Source of the DNA: Methanoculleus formosensis | GTDB taxonomy: Archaea > Halobacteriota > Methanomicrobia > Methanomicrobiales > Methanoculleaceae | Direction: 5' to 3' | DNA: 64,000 nt | NCBI RefSeq assembly: GCF_025384765.1 | Contig: NZ_VHLL01000002.1 | Location: forward strand, 528,093-592,092 | Shown: in pieces, positions 44,555-53,482 of the stretch | Numbering within the stretch: position 1 is the stretch's first letter | How the letters are laid out: each line of letters starts with the position of its first letter | Notes under the pieces: generated by a model | What the model was told of the DNA's origin: nothing | Database searches by the model: none | The model's input: the letters and a program-made list of their open reading frames with translations, nothing else | Made by a program: the position numbers and the translations under genes

Positions 44555-47206
44555 ATGGCTCAGATGGATCTCAAAAAATACCAACCATACATCATCATTG
44601 GTATCATCATCCTGTTCGCCCTGCTCACCCTCTGGACGCGGGGCATCCCTTCTGAAGGTCTGGTGACCGCCGAAGGCGTCAATCTCCTGGGTAACGATCC
44701 CTGGTACAAGGTTCGCCAGGTTGAACAGACCGTGGCCAACTACCCCGGCTACGCCTGGTTCGAAGCGATGACGCTCTACCCGACCGGCGATGTCATCTAC
44801 TGGGGGCCGCTCTTCGTCCAGATAGCAGCAGCCCTCTGTCTTCTCACCGGCGCGGCGACGCGTCCCGAGATCATGGTGGTGGCATCCTGGGTCCCGCCGT
44901 TGATGGCCGCGGCGATGGTGCCCGTCACCTACCTGCTCGCGAGGAAGATCGCCGACTGGAAGACCGGACTCATTGCGGCGGGCCTGATCGCGGTCATCGG
45001 CAGCAACTACGCCTACCGCTCACTCTTCGGCTTCGTCGACCACCACATCGCGGAGACGCTCTTCTCGACGATCTTCGCCCTCGCATACGTCGCGGCGCTG
45101 CTCGCGACCCGCGACCGGCCATTCTCCTTCGCGGACCGCAGCAGCCTGAAGACCGAGACTCTGAAGATCCCGGTGCTTGTTTCAGCCCTCGCCGGTATCG
45201 CCTATCTCCTCGGCTACTTCAATATGCCGACGATGATCCTCTTCGCGCTCATCGTGACGGCCTTCACCCTGGTCCAGTTCCTCATCGACTTCTTCAAGGA
45301 TCGGCCGAGCGACTACCTGGTTCTCGTAAACGTCGTCGTCTTCGGTGTCGTCATCGTCGGGGCGGCGGCATTCGGCTTCCCGCATCCCGGCCTCGACCTC
45401 TCCCGGTACACCGTCGGGCACGTCATCGTCTACGCCGCCCTCATCGCAGGCACACTCGCGCTCTACGCGCTCTCGGTCTTCCTGAAAGGCCGGCCGAAAT
45501 ATTACTACCCGGCTGCGCTTGCGGCCGTCGCGGCGCTCGCCGTCGCGGTGCTCTACATCGCCCTTCCGGAGGTCTACAGCCTTCTGATAGCAAGCCTCAT
45601 CTCTTTCTTCGGCGAAGCGGCGGTCACCACGACCGTCCAGGAAGCCCGTGCCTGGTCGTTTGCCGCCGCCTGGGCAACGTTCCACTGGGGCCTTATCCTC
45701 GCGGCCGGGGGGGCTGCCGTCCTCCTCTGGCAGAACCGCGAGCGGGTGAACCCGGCCCACGTCTTCGTCCTGATCTGGACGGCGATCATCCTCGCATCGA
45801 CGGCCGCTCACGTCCGCTACGAGTATTACCTTGCCGCAAACATCGCCCTGCTCGCGGCGGTCTTTGCAGGCGCGGTCATCGACGCAACCTGGAAGGATGT
45901 TGCGCGCCTCCTCGGGGGAGGGAGCGGCGGCAGGGCGTCTTCCGCCCCCGAGATCGCCGAGAGCCAGGAGACGCCAAAGAAAGGCAAGAAGGGCGGCAAG
46001 GCTCCCGAGACCCGGAAGGCGAAGGCCCCGAGGAGGGACCAGCCCGACTACTTCAAGGTCGGGGCGCTCGCCGCAGTCGTCGTCGTCACACTCATCTTTG
46101 CAGGAACGTCCCTCATGGGGAACATTGCCCTCGCCAACGGCGCAAAGTACTCCGGCATGAACCAGGAGTGGATGGGAGCCCTCGAGTGGATGGGCGAGAA
46201 CACCCCCGACCCCGGCGTCGACTATTACGCGATCTACGACCGGAATACCTTCACCTACCCCGAAGAGTCCTACGGCGTCATGTCCTGGTGGGACTTCGGG
46301 CACTGGATCACCTTCATCGCAAAACGAATCCCGAACAACAACCCCTTCCAGCACGGGGTTGCCGGGCCGAACGGCTCCGCGGTCTATCTCGTCTCGACCG
46401 ACGAAGCCGCCGCAAACCGGATCCTCGACAACATCGGCACCCGCTACGTCATCACCGATATCGAGGTCGACACCGGGAAGTTCCATGCTCCGGTGACCTG
46501 GGCCGACGTGGGCCAGGAGCGCTTCCAGCCCTACTTCCTCCTCCCGGTGAGCGCGGGCTCGTCGGAGTACCAGGCGGTGCCGTTCAACACCCAGGAGTAC
46601 TACCTGACGATGGTCTCCCGCCTTCACAACTTCGACGGGTCCATGACCGACCCGACGTCGCAGGTGATCTACGCCGAGTACCGTGACGCGGGCACGGCAA
46701 ACACCTCCCTCCCGGTCATCACGCGCACCCAGCAGATGAACGCCACGGAAGGTGCGGCCGCGGTGGAGGCCTACAACAGGAACGCGCCGGCAGGCTCTCA
46801 TGCCACGCTCCTGAACATGTACTACCAGTTCCGGGGCGACTCGATCCTCCAGCCGCTCGAGCGGGTGCCGGCGCTCCAACACTACCGGCTCGTCCACGAG
46901 ACACCCCAGAACGTCTACGGCAACGTCGGCGAAGACGGGCCCGACCTGAAAGCCGTCAAGATCTTCGAGTACGTTCCCGGGGCCGCGATCAGGGGCGAAG
47001 GGATCATCGAAGTTCCCATCGTCACGAATACCGGCCGGACGTTCACCTACCGGCAGGAGAGCGTGAACGGCACGTTCATCGTCCCGTACGCAACGTCCGG
47101 ATGGTCGGGCGAGGTGAAGGCGACCGGGCAGTACCGGATTGCGGGCACCGGCCAGACGTTCGATGTCACCGAAGAGGATATCCTGCAGGGACACACCATC
47201 AACTGA
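44555..47206 (+). CDS. aglB: Oligosaccharyltransferase AglB (STT3 family)
   Basis: 883 residues. An N-terminal region of about 11-13 membrane helices (to about residue 420), a charged KKGKKGGKAPETRKAKAPRR cytoplasmic stretch near 475-495, one more helix and a large extracellular C-terminal domain. The catalytic signature WWDFG is at about 578-582; acidic loop motifs appear as GNDPW and DHH (VDHHIAE). AglB transfers the lipid-linked glycan to Asn in exported proteins, such as the S-layer-type proteins also in this window. It follows the sugar operon and is followed by the HDAC-like gene. Confidence 0.97.
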   Translation: MAQMDLKKYQPYIIIGIIILFALLTLWTRGIPSEGLVTAEGVNLLGNDPWYKVRQVEQTVANYPGYAWFEAMTLYPTGDVIYWGPLFVQIAAALCLLTGAATRPEIMVVASWVPPLMAAAMVPVTYLLARKIADWKTGLIAAGLIAVIGSNYAYRSLFGFVDHHIAETLFSTIFALAYVAALLATRDRPFSFADRSSLKTETLKIPVLVSALAGIAYLLGYFNMPTMILFALIVTAFTLVQFLIDFFKDRPSDYLVLVNVVVFGVVIVGAAAFGFPHPGLDLSRYTVGHVIVYAALIAGTLALYALSVFLKGRPKYYYPAALAAVAALAVAVLYIALPEVYSLLIASLISFFGEAAVTTTVQEARAWSFAAAWATFHWGLILAAGGAAVLLWQNRERVNPAHVFVLIWTAIILASTAAHVRYEYYLAANIALLAAVFAGAVIDATWKDVARLLGGGSGGRASSAPEIAESQETPKKGKKGGKAPETRKAKAPRRDQPDYFKVGALAAVVVVTLIFAGTSLMGNIALANGAKYSGMNQEWMGALEWMGENTPDPGVDYYAIYDRNTFTYPEESYGVMSWWDFGHWITFIAKRIPNNNPFQHGVAGPNGSAVYLVSTDEAAANRILDNIGTRYVITDIEVDTGKFHAPVTWADVGQERFQPYFLLPVSAGSSEYQAVPFNTQEYYLTMVSRLHNFDGSMTDPTSQVIYAEYRDAGTANTSLPVITRTQQMNATEGAAAVEAYNRNAPAGSHATLLNMYYQFRGDSILQPLERVPALQHYRLVHETPQNVYGNVGEDGPDLKAVKIFEYVPGAAIRGEGIIEVPIVTNTGRTFTYRQESVNGTFIVPYATSGWSGEVKATGQYRIAGTGQTFDVTEEDILQGHTIN

Positions 47207-47212
47207 ACGAGG

Positions 47213-48181
47213 ATGCGGTCTTCAGTCATCTACGGTGACGTCTTTACCAGGCACGACATGGAGGCTCACCCCGAGTCGGGTGCCCGGTTACGGGCGGCCC
47301 TCTCGGGGATCCCGAAGAACGTGAGGTGGCGCGCTCCCGTCCGCGCCACCGAGAGCGACCTTGCGCGGGTTCACGACCCGCGATACATCAGGTGGGTGCA
47401 GGAGATGGCGACAGGAACCTGTTTTTTGGACTTGAACACCTACGTCACCTGCCATTCCTTCGAGGCGGCATCCTATGCCGCCGGGTCGACCTTTGCGGCG
47501 GTTGAGCGGGCGCTCGACGGCGAACACCTCTTCGCCCTGGTCCGTCCCCCGGGCCACCATGCCGAGTCCGATCGCGCGATGGGGTTCTGCATCTTCAACA
47601 ACGCCGCGATCGCGGCGGCAAAGGCGCTGTTATCGGTCGACCGGGTGGCGATCCTCGACTGGGATCTGCACCACGGCAACGGCACCCAGAAGGCGTTTTA
47701 CGGGAGCGATAAGGTGCTCTTCTGCTCGGTGCACCAGGAGGACAGTTTCCCGAAGACCGGGTGGGTGGACGAGATTGGCACCGGGAGGGGGCGGGGCTAC
47801 ACCCTCAACGCCCCGCTCCGCGCGAACTCGACGATCGCCGATTACCGGTATCTCTTCGACGAAGTCTTTGTCCCGGCGATCAACCGGTTCCGCCCCGACG
47901 TCCTGATCGTCTCGGCCGGGCAGGACGCCCTCGCCGACGACGAGCACGGGCGGATGAACCTCGAACCCGACGACTACGGCGTGCTTGCCGGGATGCTCGT
48001 CGACGGCACGGATCTCCCCCTTGCGCTGACGCTTGAGGGGGGCTACGGCCCGTCGATCGGGGAGGCGATCCGGGCAATATTCGAGGCCCTCGCGGGGAAG
48101 CGGTTCGAGCCGGCGGAGAGACCGCTGAACCGCGGCACGGAGAGGGTCGTGGACCTCCTGAAGAAGGTCAGGTTCTGGTAA
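47213..48181 (+). CDS. Histone-deacetylase-fold hydrolase (HDAC/acetylpolyamine amidohydrolase family)
   Basis: 322 residues. Family motifs are intact: VRPPGHHAESDRAMGFCIFNNAAIAAA (tandem catalytic His about 112-113), DWDLHHGNGTQKAFY (zinc Asp and His) and SAGQDALADD (the position of the second zinc Asp). It should remove acetyl groups from lysine, polyamine or an acetylated small molecule. It lies only 6 nt after aglB, so it is probably cotranscribed with the glycosylation block; a deacetylation step in amino-sugar handling is possible but not shown. Confidence 0.92.
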   Translation: MRSSVIYGDVFTRHDMEAHPESGARLRAALSGIPKNVRWRAPVRATESDLARVHDPRYIRWVQEMATGTCFLDLNTYVTCHSFEAASYAAGSTFAAVERALDGEHLFALVRPPGHHAESDRAMGFCIFNNAAIAAAKALLSVDRVAILDWDLHHGNGTQKAFYGSDKVLFCSVHQEDSFPKTGWVDEIGTGRGRGYTLNAPLRANSTIADYRYLFDEVFVPAINRFRPDVLIVSAGQDALADDEHGRMNLEPDDYGVLAGMLVDGTDLPLALTLEGGYGPSIGEAIRAIFEALAGKRFEPAERPLNRGTERVVDLLKKVRFW

Positions 48182-48187
48182 GAGGTT

Positions 48188-48230
48188 CTCGTCCCATCAT
48201 AGCCATACTATCGGTACCGCCCGGGACGAG
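48188..48230. terminator. Possible bidirectional terminator hairpin
   Basis: Arms CTCGTCCC (48188-48195) and GGGACGAG (48223-48230) flank 27 nt between the convergent HDAC-like and YcaO genes. No T-run follows, so the role is uncertain. Confidence 0.3.
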
Positions 48231-48249
48231 GGGGGATCCCGGCCGATGA

Positions 48250-49425
48250 TCACCCCTGCGCCGGCCGCTTTCGGTCGGGGTCCATATACGAGACCTCGAA
48301 GCCCGGGACGACGACCCGGACCACCGGCACCGCCGTCCGCGAGAGGTCGCAGACACAGACACGGTCGGTGTGCACCGCGACCTCCTCGAGCACCTGCCGG
48401 ATATCGGTGTCGAACCGCCTGGTGCTCGCATCCGGTATTTCGGCGATCTCGACGGCATCCGCGTCGGCAAACCACATACGGTTGATCCGCTTCAGCCGCT
48501 CGTACCCGGCCTTCCTGATGATCATCTCCCGCTGGGGGTCGGTGCGGCCGCCCTGCAGGTAACTCCCCCGGCTCTGGGCGACCTCGGTCAGGGCACGGAG
48601 CGCGGCGATCTCCGGGGAGAGATGCGTCCCTGACCCGATCACGAGCATCGCCGGGTCCTTCGTGACGGTATCGTCCGCGGCTGCCGCGACCGTGGGGACA
48701 CCGGTCTTCCCCTCAAGCAGCCAGAGGTGGATAGCGATTCCGTTCTCCTCGAATCGGTCGAGGACCTCGCGGGCGGCGCACTCTTTCTCGATGACGAGGC
48801 GGCGGCCGAGGTCGCGCTGTGCATCGGCGGTGCTGAGCGCGTCCCGCTCGATCACCTCGAAGAGGGCATGCAGGATGGCCTCCTCGATGACGTTACCGGA
48901 CGCAAGCCCGTTCGTGTCGCTCCGAAAGAGCGGGAACGCCATCCCGAGCGAGTCGTAGGGGTGGAAGACGGCGTTGCTCGGGAGATAGATCTCCTCGTCG
49001 TTTAAGATGTCCCACCCCGGTGTCCAGTGAACTTTCTCCCCCTGCTTGAGTTCCCGGGGGAGGAGGAGGTCTTCGGGGTGCATCGCCCTTCCCGGGCCGA
49101 TCTCCTCGTAGGTCGCGTACTCCATCCGGTCGCCCCGGTACTCGGCGCAGTAGCGCTCGAGCGCCTCCATCATCGCCGAGACCCGGGCGTGGATCGGCTC
49201 CTTGCCCTTCCCCGCGTGGACGCGAACCGCTCCCCGGGCGGCTCCCGGCCGAACCGCCGCAAAGACCGGGATCCCGATACGGTCGAGCGGCGTGACGTCG
49301 ATGATCTCGGTGACGCCGATCTCCGGCATCAGCGGCTCCACGGCGGCACGGGTCTCCTCCGGGGAGCGGGAACGGTGGGTGCCGTCAAAGTACAATTTCT
49401 CTACCGGGCGAATCGTGATTGCCAT
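48250..49425 (-). CDS. YcaO-domain protein, likely methanogenesis marker 1 type (McrA thioamidation)
   Basis: 391 residues of the YcaO fold, an ATP-dependent enzyme that phosphorylates amide backbones. Family residues are visible in HARVSAMMEALERYCAEYRGD, NGLASGNVIEEAILHALFEVIERDA and RALTEVAQSR, with a C-terminal PGFEVSYMDPDRKRPAQ proline-rich end. In methanogens the YcaO protein installs thioglycine in methyl-coenzyme M reductase. No tfuA partner gene is nearby. A minus-strand TATA shared with the divergent DUF2098 gene gives a nearly leaderless transcript. Confidence 0.85.
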   Translation of the reverse strand: MAITIRPVEKLYFDGTHRSRSPEETRAAVEPLMPEIGVTEIIDVTPLDRIGIPVFAAVRPGAARGAVRVHAGKGKEPIHARVSAMMEALERYCAEYRGDRMEYATYEEIGPGRAMHPEDLLLPRELKQGEKVHWTPGWDILNDEEIYLPSNAVFHPYDSLGMAFPLFRSDTNGLASGNVIEEAILHALFEVIERDALSTADAQRDLGRRLVIEKECAAREVLDRFEENGIAIHLWLLEGKTGVPTVAAAADDTVTKDPAMLVIGSGTHLSPEIAALRALTEVAQSRGSYLQGGRTDPQREMIIRKAGYERLKRINRMWFADADAVEIAEIPDASTRRFDTDIRQVLEEVAVHTDRVCVCDLSRTAVPVVRVVVPGFEVSYMDPDRKRPAQG

Positions 49426-49450
49426 TGAAGATACCTTGGAAGTGATACCT

Positions 49451-49459
49451 TAATAGTAT
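49451..49459. promoter_or_regulatory. Shared, near-symmetric TATA element for YcaO and DUF2098 genes
   Basis: TAATAGTAT lies midway between two divergent start codons, about 24 nt from the ATG at 49479 and 30 nt from that at 49425. Read on either strand it makes a plausible TATA box, so both transcripts could start at or near their start codons. Confidence 0.5.
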
Positions 49460-49478
49460 GGCAGATATACTACCTCGT

Positions 49479-49769
49479 ATGAGCGCGGATGAGATGGCAG
49501 TGGGCGCAGTCGTCCGATACCCACGCACCGGCACGACCGGAAAGGTCGTGCGGATCGAGGAGATCGACGGCCGGAGGTATGCCGAGATCGACAGCACCGG
49601 GCTCTATTACCGGGTGGACGAACTGATCGGCGCCGATAAGACGACCGGAAAGGCAGAGAGAGGGGAGCGTTCTCTTGAAGATTACCTCAAGGAGCACAGG
49701 GAACTCCAGGAGCAGCTCGAGGAGGTCTGGGAAGTGGGGACGGATCGGAGCTGCGAGGGCGGCGGTTAA
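49479..49769 (+). CDS. DUF2098 protein, methanogen-conserved
   Basis: 96 residues. Begins MSADEMAVGAVVRYPRTGTTGKVVRIEEIDGRRYAEID, the DUF2098 pattern (a small beta barrel with a TGTxGxV loop), followed by a long helical acidic tail. I prefer ATG 49479 over ATG 49458 because the latter lies inside the TATA element. The function is unknown; the family is largely confined to methanogens. Its stop overlaps the convergent nikR stop by 4 nt. Confidence 0.85.
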   Translation: MSADEMAVGAVVRYPRTGTTGKVVRIEEIDGRRYAEIDSTGLYYRVDELIGADKTTGKAERGERSLEDYLKEHRELQEQLEEVWEVGTDRSCEGGG

Positions 49770-50188
49770 CCCTCGACCGGTATGGTGGTGAGTTTCACCG
49801 CCTCGACACCTTTCTGCGCCATCAGTCGCTCGGTAATATCCTTCAGTACCGCCCCGTCCCCCCGGATGAGGATCACTTCGAGGCACTTGTTGTGGGTCAC
49901 ATGCGAGTGCAGAGATGCCTGAATGCTGCTGGCGTACTGGTGCTGGATCTCGGTGAGCGTCTGGAGCAGGCCCCGCTGGTCATGGTCATAGACCATGGTG
50001 ATGACTCCCTGGCGCTCGCCTTTGACGTCGGATATCCACTGGTAGTGAGTGATGTAACTTCGTATTGAATCCCGTATCCCTTCGGAACGGGATGAGTACC
50101 CCCGGAGGCTCAGGATCTCATCGAACTTATCGAGGAGGTTCTTGGGGAGTGAGATCCCGATGCGTGAAAGTTCAGTATCGCCTGACAT
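49766..50188 (-). CDS. nikR: Nickel-responsive regulator NikR
   Basis: 140 residues. Ribbon-helix-helix DNA-binding domain at 1-50 (LSRIGISLPKNLLDKFDEIL, RSEGIRDSIRSYI), then an ACT-like metal domain. The nickel ligands match E. coli spacing: His 83, His 94, His 96 and Cys 102 (IQHQY, SLHSHVTHNKCLEV). It represses nickel uptake genes when nickel is abundant, apt in a methanogen whose coenzyme F430 and hydrogenases need nickel. No nickel transporter gene is in the window. The divergent spacer holds candidate operators. Confidence 0.97.
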   Translation of the reverse strand: MSGDTELSRIGISLPKNLLDKFDEILSLRGYSSRSEGIRDSIRSYITHYQWISDVKGERQGVITMVYDHDQRGLLQTLTEIQHQYASSIQASLHSHVTHNKCLEVILIRGDGAVLKDITERLMAQKGVEAVKLTTIPVEG

Positions 50189-50252
50189 TGCGATCAGTTT
50201 TCATATCTTATTTCATAGAGTATAAGTTTTCGCTATCAACCCGGTCATTATT

Positions 50253-50265
50253 CATACTTCGTATG
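50253..50265. promoter_or_regulatory. Candidate NikR operator half-sites between nikR and aIF2-gamma
   Basis: CATAC-TTC-GTATG is a perfect 5-bp inverted repeat between the divergent genes. NikR sites in E. coli use GTATGA half-sites, so the GTATG/CATAC arms are suggestive, though the spacer here is far shorter. Confidence 0.35.
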
Positions 50266-50364
50266 CCAAACAGAATATAGCAACCCGGGGCTTGACTGCG
50301 CGTACTGCAGAAGCGCAGCACCGAGCGGCAGGATAATCCCAACCGATTATGTATAAGTAGTGTC

Positions 50365-50374
50365 ACTATATATT
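50365..50374 (+). promoter_or_regulatory. TATA box of the aIF2-gamma operon
   Basis: ACTATATATT, preceded by a second box TATGTATAAG (50348-50357). GGAGGT (50381-50386) lies downstream as a ribosome-binding site for a TTG start at 50397. Confidence 0.5.
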
Positions 50375-50396
50375 GGATAAGGAGGTTCGAAAACTT

Positions 50397-51632
50397 TTGC
50401 GAGATGCACTCATTCCTGGCGTCAATATTGGGCTCGTAGGTCACGTCGATCACGGCAAGACCACTCTGGTCAGCGCGCTGACCGGTTCCTGGACGGACAG
50501 GCACAGCGAGGAGATCAAGCGCGGCATCTCCATCCGGCTCGGCTACGCGGATACGACGTTTTACCGATGCGAGAACTGCGAGGGGGCCGATGCCTATACC
50601 TCCAAACCGGAATGCCCGAACTGTGGAGGGAAGGCAGCTCCGTTCCGGACGGTCTCATTCGTCGATGCGCCCGGCCACGAGACGCTGATGGCGACGATGC
50701 TCTCGGGCTCCGCGCTGATGGACGGCGCGATGCTCGTCATCGCTGCAAACGAGGTCTGCCCGCAGCCCCAGACCAAGGAGCACCTGATGGCGCTTGAGCT
50801 GATCGGTATCAAGCGGATCGTCATCGTCCAGAACAAGATCGATGTGGTCACGCAGACCGAGGCACTGGAGCACTACAAGCAGATCAAGCGGTTCATCAAG
50901 GGCACCATCGCCGAGAACGCGCCTATCATCCCGGTCTCCGCACAGAAAGGAGTCAATATCGGTGTCCTGATCCAGGCGCTCGACGAGGTGATCCCGGAGC
51001 CTGAACGCGATCCGGAGGTCGACCCGCTGCTGCTCATCGCGCGGTCGTTCGATGTCAACAAACCCGGCTGCAACTGGCGGGACGTGAAAGGCGGCGTCAT
51101 CGGTGGTTCGCTCATCCGGGGCGTCCTTCGCGAAGGGGACGATATTGAGATCCGGCCCGGCCGACAGGTCCAGATCGAGAACCGGACGAAGTGGGAGCCG
51201 ATCGAGACGAAGATCACCTCTATCAACGCAGGCAAGACCGGCGTGACCGAGGCGGCGCCCGGGGGCCTCCTCGGTGTCGCGACGAAACTCGATCCGGCGC
51301 TGACGAAGAGCGACGCCCTCGCCGGGCAGGTTGCCGGGCTTGCGGGGAAACTCCCACCAGTCTGGGAACGGCTGAAGTTCGACGTCACGCTGATGGACCG
51401 GGTGGTCGGCGCAGACAGCGAGCAGATCATCGAGCCCCTGAAGCACAAGGAGCCGCTGATGCTCTCGGTCGGCACCGCCGTGACGGTCGGCGTGATCGTG
51501 AACACGAAGAAGAACCAGATGGAGGTTCAGCTGAAGCGAGCGGTCTGCGCGGAGGTCGGCGCACGGATCGCCATCAGCAGGCAGGTCGGCGGACGATGGC
51601 GGCTGATCGGCATGGGTGTTCTGGTCGAGTGA
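50397..51632 (+). CDS. eif2g: Translation initiation factor aIF2 subunit gamma
   Basis: 411 residues from TTG at 50397, the family length; the alternative TTG at 50373 lies inside the TATA box. [10 protein letters not shown] (about 15-24), a zinc knuckle (CENC and CPNC, about residues 60-82), DAPGHE and NKID are all present. aIF2-gamma binds GTP and initiator Met-tRNA as part of heterotrimeric aIF2. It overlaps the PIN-domain gene, starting the conserved string aIF2-gamma, PIN, rpoE1, spt4. Confidence 0.97.
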   Translation: MRDALIPGVNIGLVGHVDHGKTTLVSALTGSWTDRHSEEIKRGISIRLGYADTTFYRCENCEGADAYTSKPECPNCGGKAAPFRTVSFVDAPGHETLMATMLSGSALMDGAMLVIAANEVCPQPQTKEHLMALELIGIKRIVIVQNKIDVVTQTEALEHYKQIKRFIKGTIAENAPIIPVSAQKGVNIGVLIQALDEVIPEPERDPEVDPLLLIARSFDVNKPGCNWRDVKGGVIGGSLIRGVLREGDDIEIRPGRQVQIENRTKWEPIETKITSINAGKTGVTEAAPGGLLGVATKLDPALTKSDALAGQVAGLAGKLPPVWERLKFDVTLMDRVVGADSEQIIEPLKHKEPLMLSVGTAVTVGVIVNTKKNQMEVQLKRAVCAEVGARIAISRQVGGRWRLIGMGVLVE

Positions 51633-52009
51633 GGGTTCTCCTCGACACGAACGCCTTGCTGATGCCGGTCCAGTTCGGGATCGACCTGTACGACGAGCTC
51701 ATGGCACTCTTCGGGGACTTCGAACCGGTAACGCTCGAAGAGGTGGTCGGTGAACTCTCGGGGCTTGCCCGGGGCCGGGGCCGCGATGCGGCTGCCGCCC
51801 GCGTGGGCCTTGTGATCGCCCGGCGCTCGACGGTCGTCCCAAGCGGGAGTGCCGCAGAGCGTGTGGACGACCGGGTGATCGAGTATGCCCGGCGGGAAGG
51901 ATGCACCGTGGTGACGAATGATCGCCAGCTCCGGAACGCTCTCCTCTGCGAGGGGATCGACGTTGTTTCGATGCGGAGAGGGAGAACGCTGGAGCTGATG
52001 AGGGGGTAG
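51629..52009 (+). CDS. PIN-domain nuclease-like protein (FCF1/VapC9-like)
   Basis: 126 residues. The PIN acidic residues are recognisable: [10 protein letters not shown] at the N-terminus, LEEVVGELS with Glu, [27 protein letters not shown] near the C-terminus with Asp. Related archaeal genes sit in the same position after aIF2-gamma and are thought to act in rRNA processing. GTG start at 51629 overlaps the aIF2-gamma stop. Confidence 0.9.
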   Translation: MRVLLDTNALLMPVQFGIDLYDELMALFGDFEPVTLEEVVGELSGLARGRGRDAAAARVGLVIARRSTVVPSGSAAERVDDRVIEYARREGCTVVTNDRQLRNALLCEGIDVVSMRRGRTLELMRG

Positions 52010-52016
52010 TTGAAAA

Positions 52017-52583
52017 ATGTATTATAAAATGACGCTGGAGGACAAGGTGCGCGTTCCGCCGCACCGCCTCGGGGAAGACCTGGAGAAGGTCATCCTGAAT
52101 GTGCTGCAGGAGCAGCTGGAAGGCAGCATCGCAAAGGATATCGGCATCTACATTGCGGTGACGAATATTCTCAACGTCGGCGAGGGGGAGCTGATCCCCG
52201 GAGACGGCGCCGTCTACTACGACGTCAGGTTCGAGGCGGCGGTGATCCGCCTGGCACTCCAGGAGGTGATCGAGGGGCAGGTGGTCGAGACGACGAGTTT
52301 CGGCGCCTTCGTCAGCCTGGGGCCGATCGACGCCATGCTCCACGTGAGCCAGATATCGGACGAATATATCAGCTACGACGAGAAGAACGGCAGGCTGGTA
52401 TGCCAGGACTCGAAGCGAGCGATCTCCGTCGGCGACGGTATCCGGGCCAGGATCGTTGCGCTCTCGCTGAACGAGCGTGAGCCGAGGGAGAGCAAGATCG
52501 GTCTCACCATGCGCCAGTCGGGCCTCGGGACCACGACCTGGCTGGAAGAGGAACTCGTTGAGGAGAAGAAGGGGGCGGCATAG
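52017..52583 (+). CDS. rpoE1: DNA-directed RNA polymerase subunit Rpo7 (RpoE1)
   Basis: 188 residues. N-terminal RNP-like domain (MYYKMTLEDKVRVPPHRLGEDL) and a C-terminal S1-type OB domain (QVVETTSFGAFVSLGPIDAMLHVSQI). With Rpo4 it forms the stalk of archaeal RNA polymerase, binding the emerging RNA. It starts 7 nt after the PIN gene and abuts spt4. Confidence 0.97.
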   Translation: MYYKMTLEDKVRVPPHRLGEDLEKVILNVLQEQLEGSIAKDIGIYIAVTNILNVGEGELIPGDGAVYYDVRFEAAVIRLALQEVIEGQVVETTSFGAFVSLGPIDAMLHVSQISDEYISYDEKNGRLVCQDSKRAISVGDGIRARIVALSLNEREPRESKIGLTMRQSGLGTTTWLEEELVEEKKGAA

Positions 52584-52584
52584 G

Positions 52585-52785
52585 ATGGTCGTCCGTAAGA
52601 AGGTGGTCAAGGTCTGCCGCGAGTGCCACCGGGTCGTCGAGGGGGAGAGCTGCACCATCTGCAGCACGTCGAACCTGAGCGAGGACTGGGCGGGCTACGT
52701 CGTGATCATCGATCCGGAGCGCTCGGAGATCGCAAAGAAGATGAACGTCACCATGGCCGGCAGGTACGCGCTGAAGGTCCGCTGA
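52585..52785 (+). CDS. spt4: Transcription elongation factor Spt4 (RpoE2)
   Basis: 66 residues with a four-cysteine zinc site (CRECHRVVEGESCTIC) at about 10-26 and the block WAGYVVIIDP. Spt4 pairs with Spt5 to increase RNA polymerase processivity. It begins 1 nt after rpoE1 and its stop overlaps the next gene's ATG, the usual archaeal order. Confidence 0.97.
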   Translation: MVVRKKVVKVCRECHRVVEGESCTICSTSNLSEDWAGYVVIIDPERSEIAKKMNVTMAGRYALKVR

Positions 52786-53270
52786 TGCTCAGGCTCCCCG
52801 AAGCGTACCGGAGTCTCTTCAAGAGACCGTTCGGAACCCTTTACGGGAGCGTCGGCGAACTCCTCCCCCAACTCGAAGGCCGGCCGGTCTACGCCGTCGG
52901 CGATGTGGTGACCCATAACCTCCTGACCGCAGGGGTCGTCCCGGACATCACCATCATCGACGGCCATACGATGCGCACGCCCTGCAACCGTTCGCCCCTC
53001 CTCCTGATGAGGTGGGTGACGGTGAAGAATCCCCCCGGCACGATCACCACCGATCTCGAGGACGCGATCGAGGAGGTCGTCGGGGATCCGCCCGCCGTGA
53101 TCTTCGTCGAGGGCGAGGAGGATCTCGCGGTCATCCCGCTCGTCCTCGCCGCGCCGGACGGGGCCGCCGTCCTTTACGGGCAGCCGGAGGAGGGGGTCGT
53201 CCTCCGGCTCGTGGACGCGACGGCGAAGCAGGCGGCCGCGTCCATGCTCAAAGTTTTTGTGCGTGAGTGA
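52785..53270 (+). CDS. GTP-dependent dephospho-CoA kinase (DUF359)
   Basis: 161 residues, the archaeal-type enzyme that phosphorylates dephospho-CoA using GTP to make coenzyme A. Family blocks include PFGTLYGSVGELL, PVYAVGDVVTHNLL, IIDGHTMR, NPPGTIT and FVEGEEDLAVIPL with the conserved acidic residues. The start ATG overlaps the spt4 stop. The linkage spt4-DUF359-S24e is conserved in archaea. Confidence 0.93.
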   Translation: MLRLPEAYRSLFKRPFGTLYGSVGELLPQLEGRPVYAVGDVVTHNLLTAGVVPDITIIDGHTMRTPCNRSPLLLMRWVTVKNPPGTITTDLEDAIEEVVGDPPAVIFVEGEEDLAVIPLVLAAPDGAAVLYGQPEEGVVLRLVDATAKQAAASMLKVFVRE

Positions 53271-53445
53271 GGGGTGCGGCGGTGCCGCCGTCCCTCTACG
53301 TCGCCTCGCGTGAAGTTGATTGCCTGCAGGTTCGTGCTTTCACCGATTGCATGGATGATTGCACCGCCTTACGCGAGATACGGTCACCTCGAAGGCGGGG
53401 AGCGGGAGCAACGGAACGAGCCCGACCTCCCACGGCATCCCAGAG

Positions 53446-53455
53446 TATAAATAAA
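53446..53455 (+). promoter_or_regulatory. TATA box of rps24e
   Basis: TATAAATAAA about 32 nt before the ATG at 53483, so the leader would be short. This helps place the rps24e start inside a much longer open frame. Confidence 0.6.
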
Positions 53456-53482
53456 TCCGTCAACAATATTTTAGGGATATCG

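Noticed and set aside
45182..47194. 670-codon minus-strand frame under aglB
   Set aside because: Antisense shadow with repetitive charged sequence; aglB has all family motifs.
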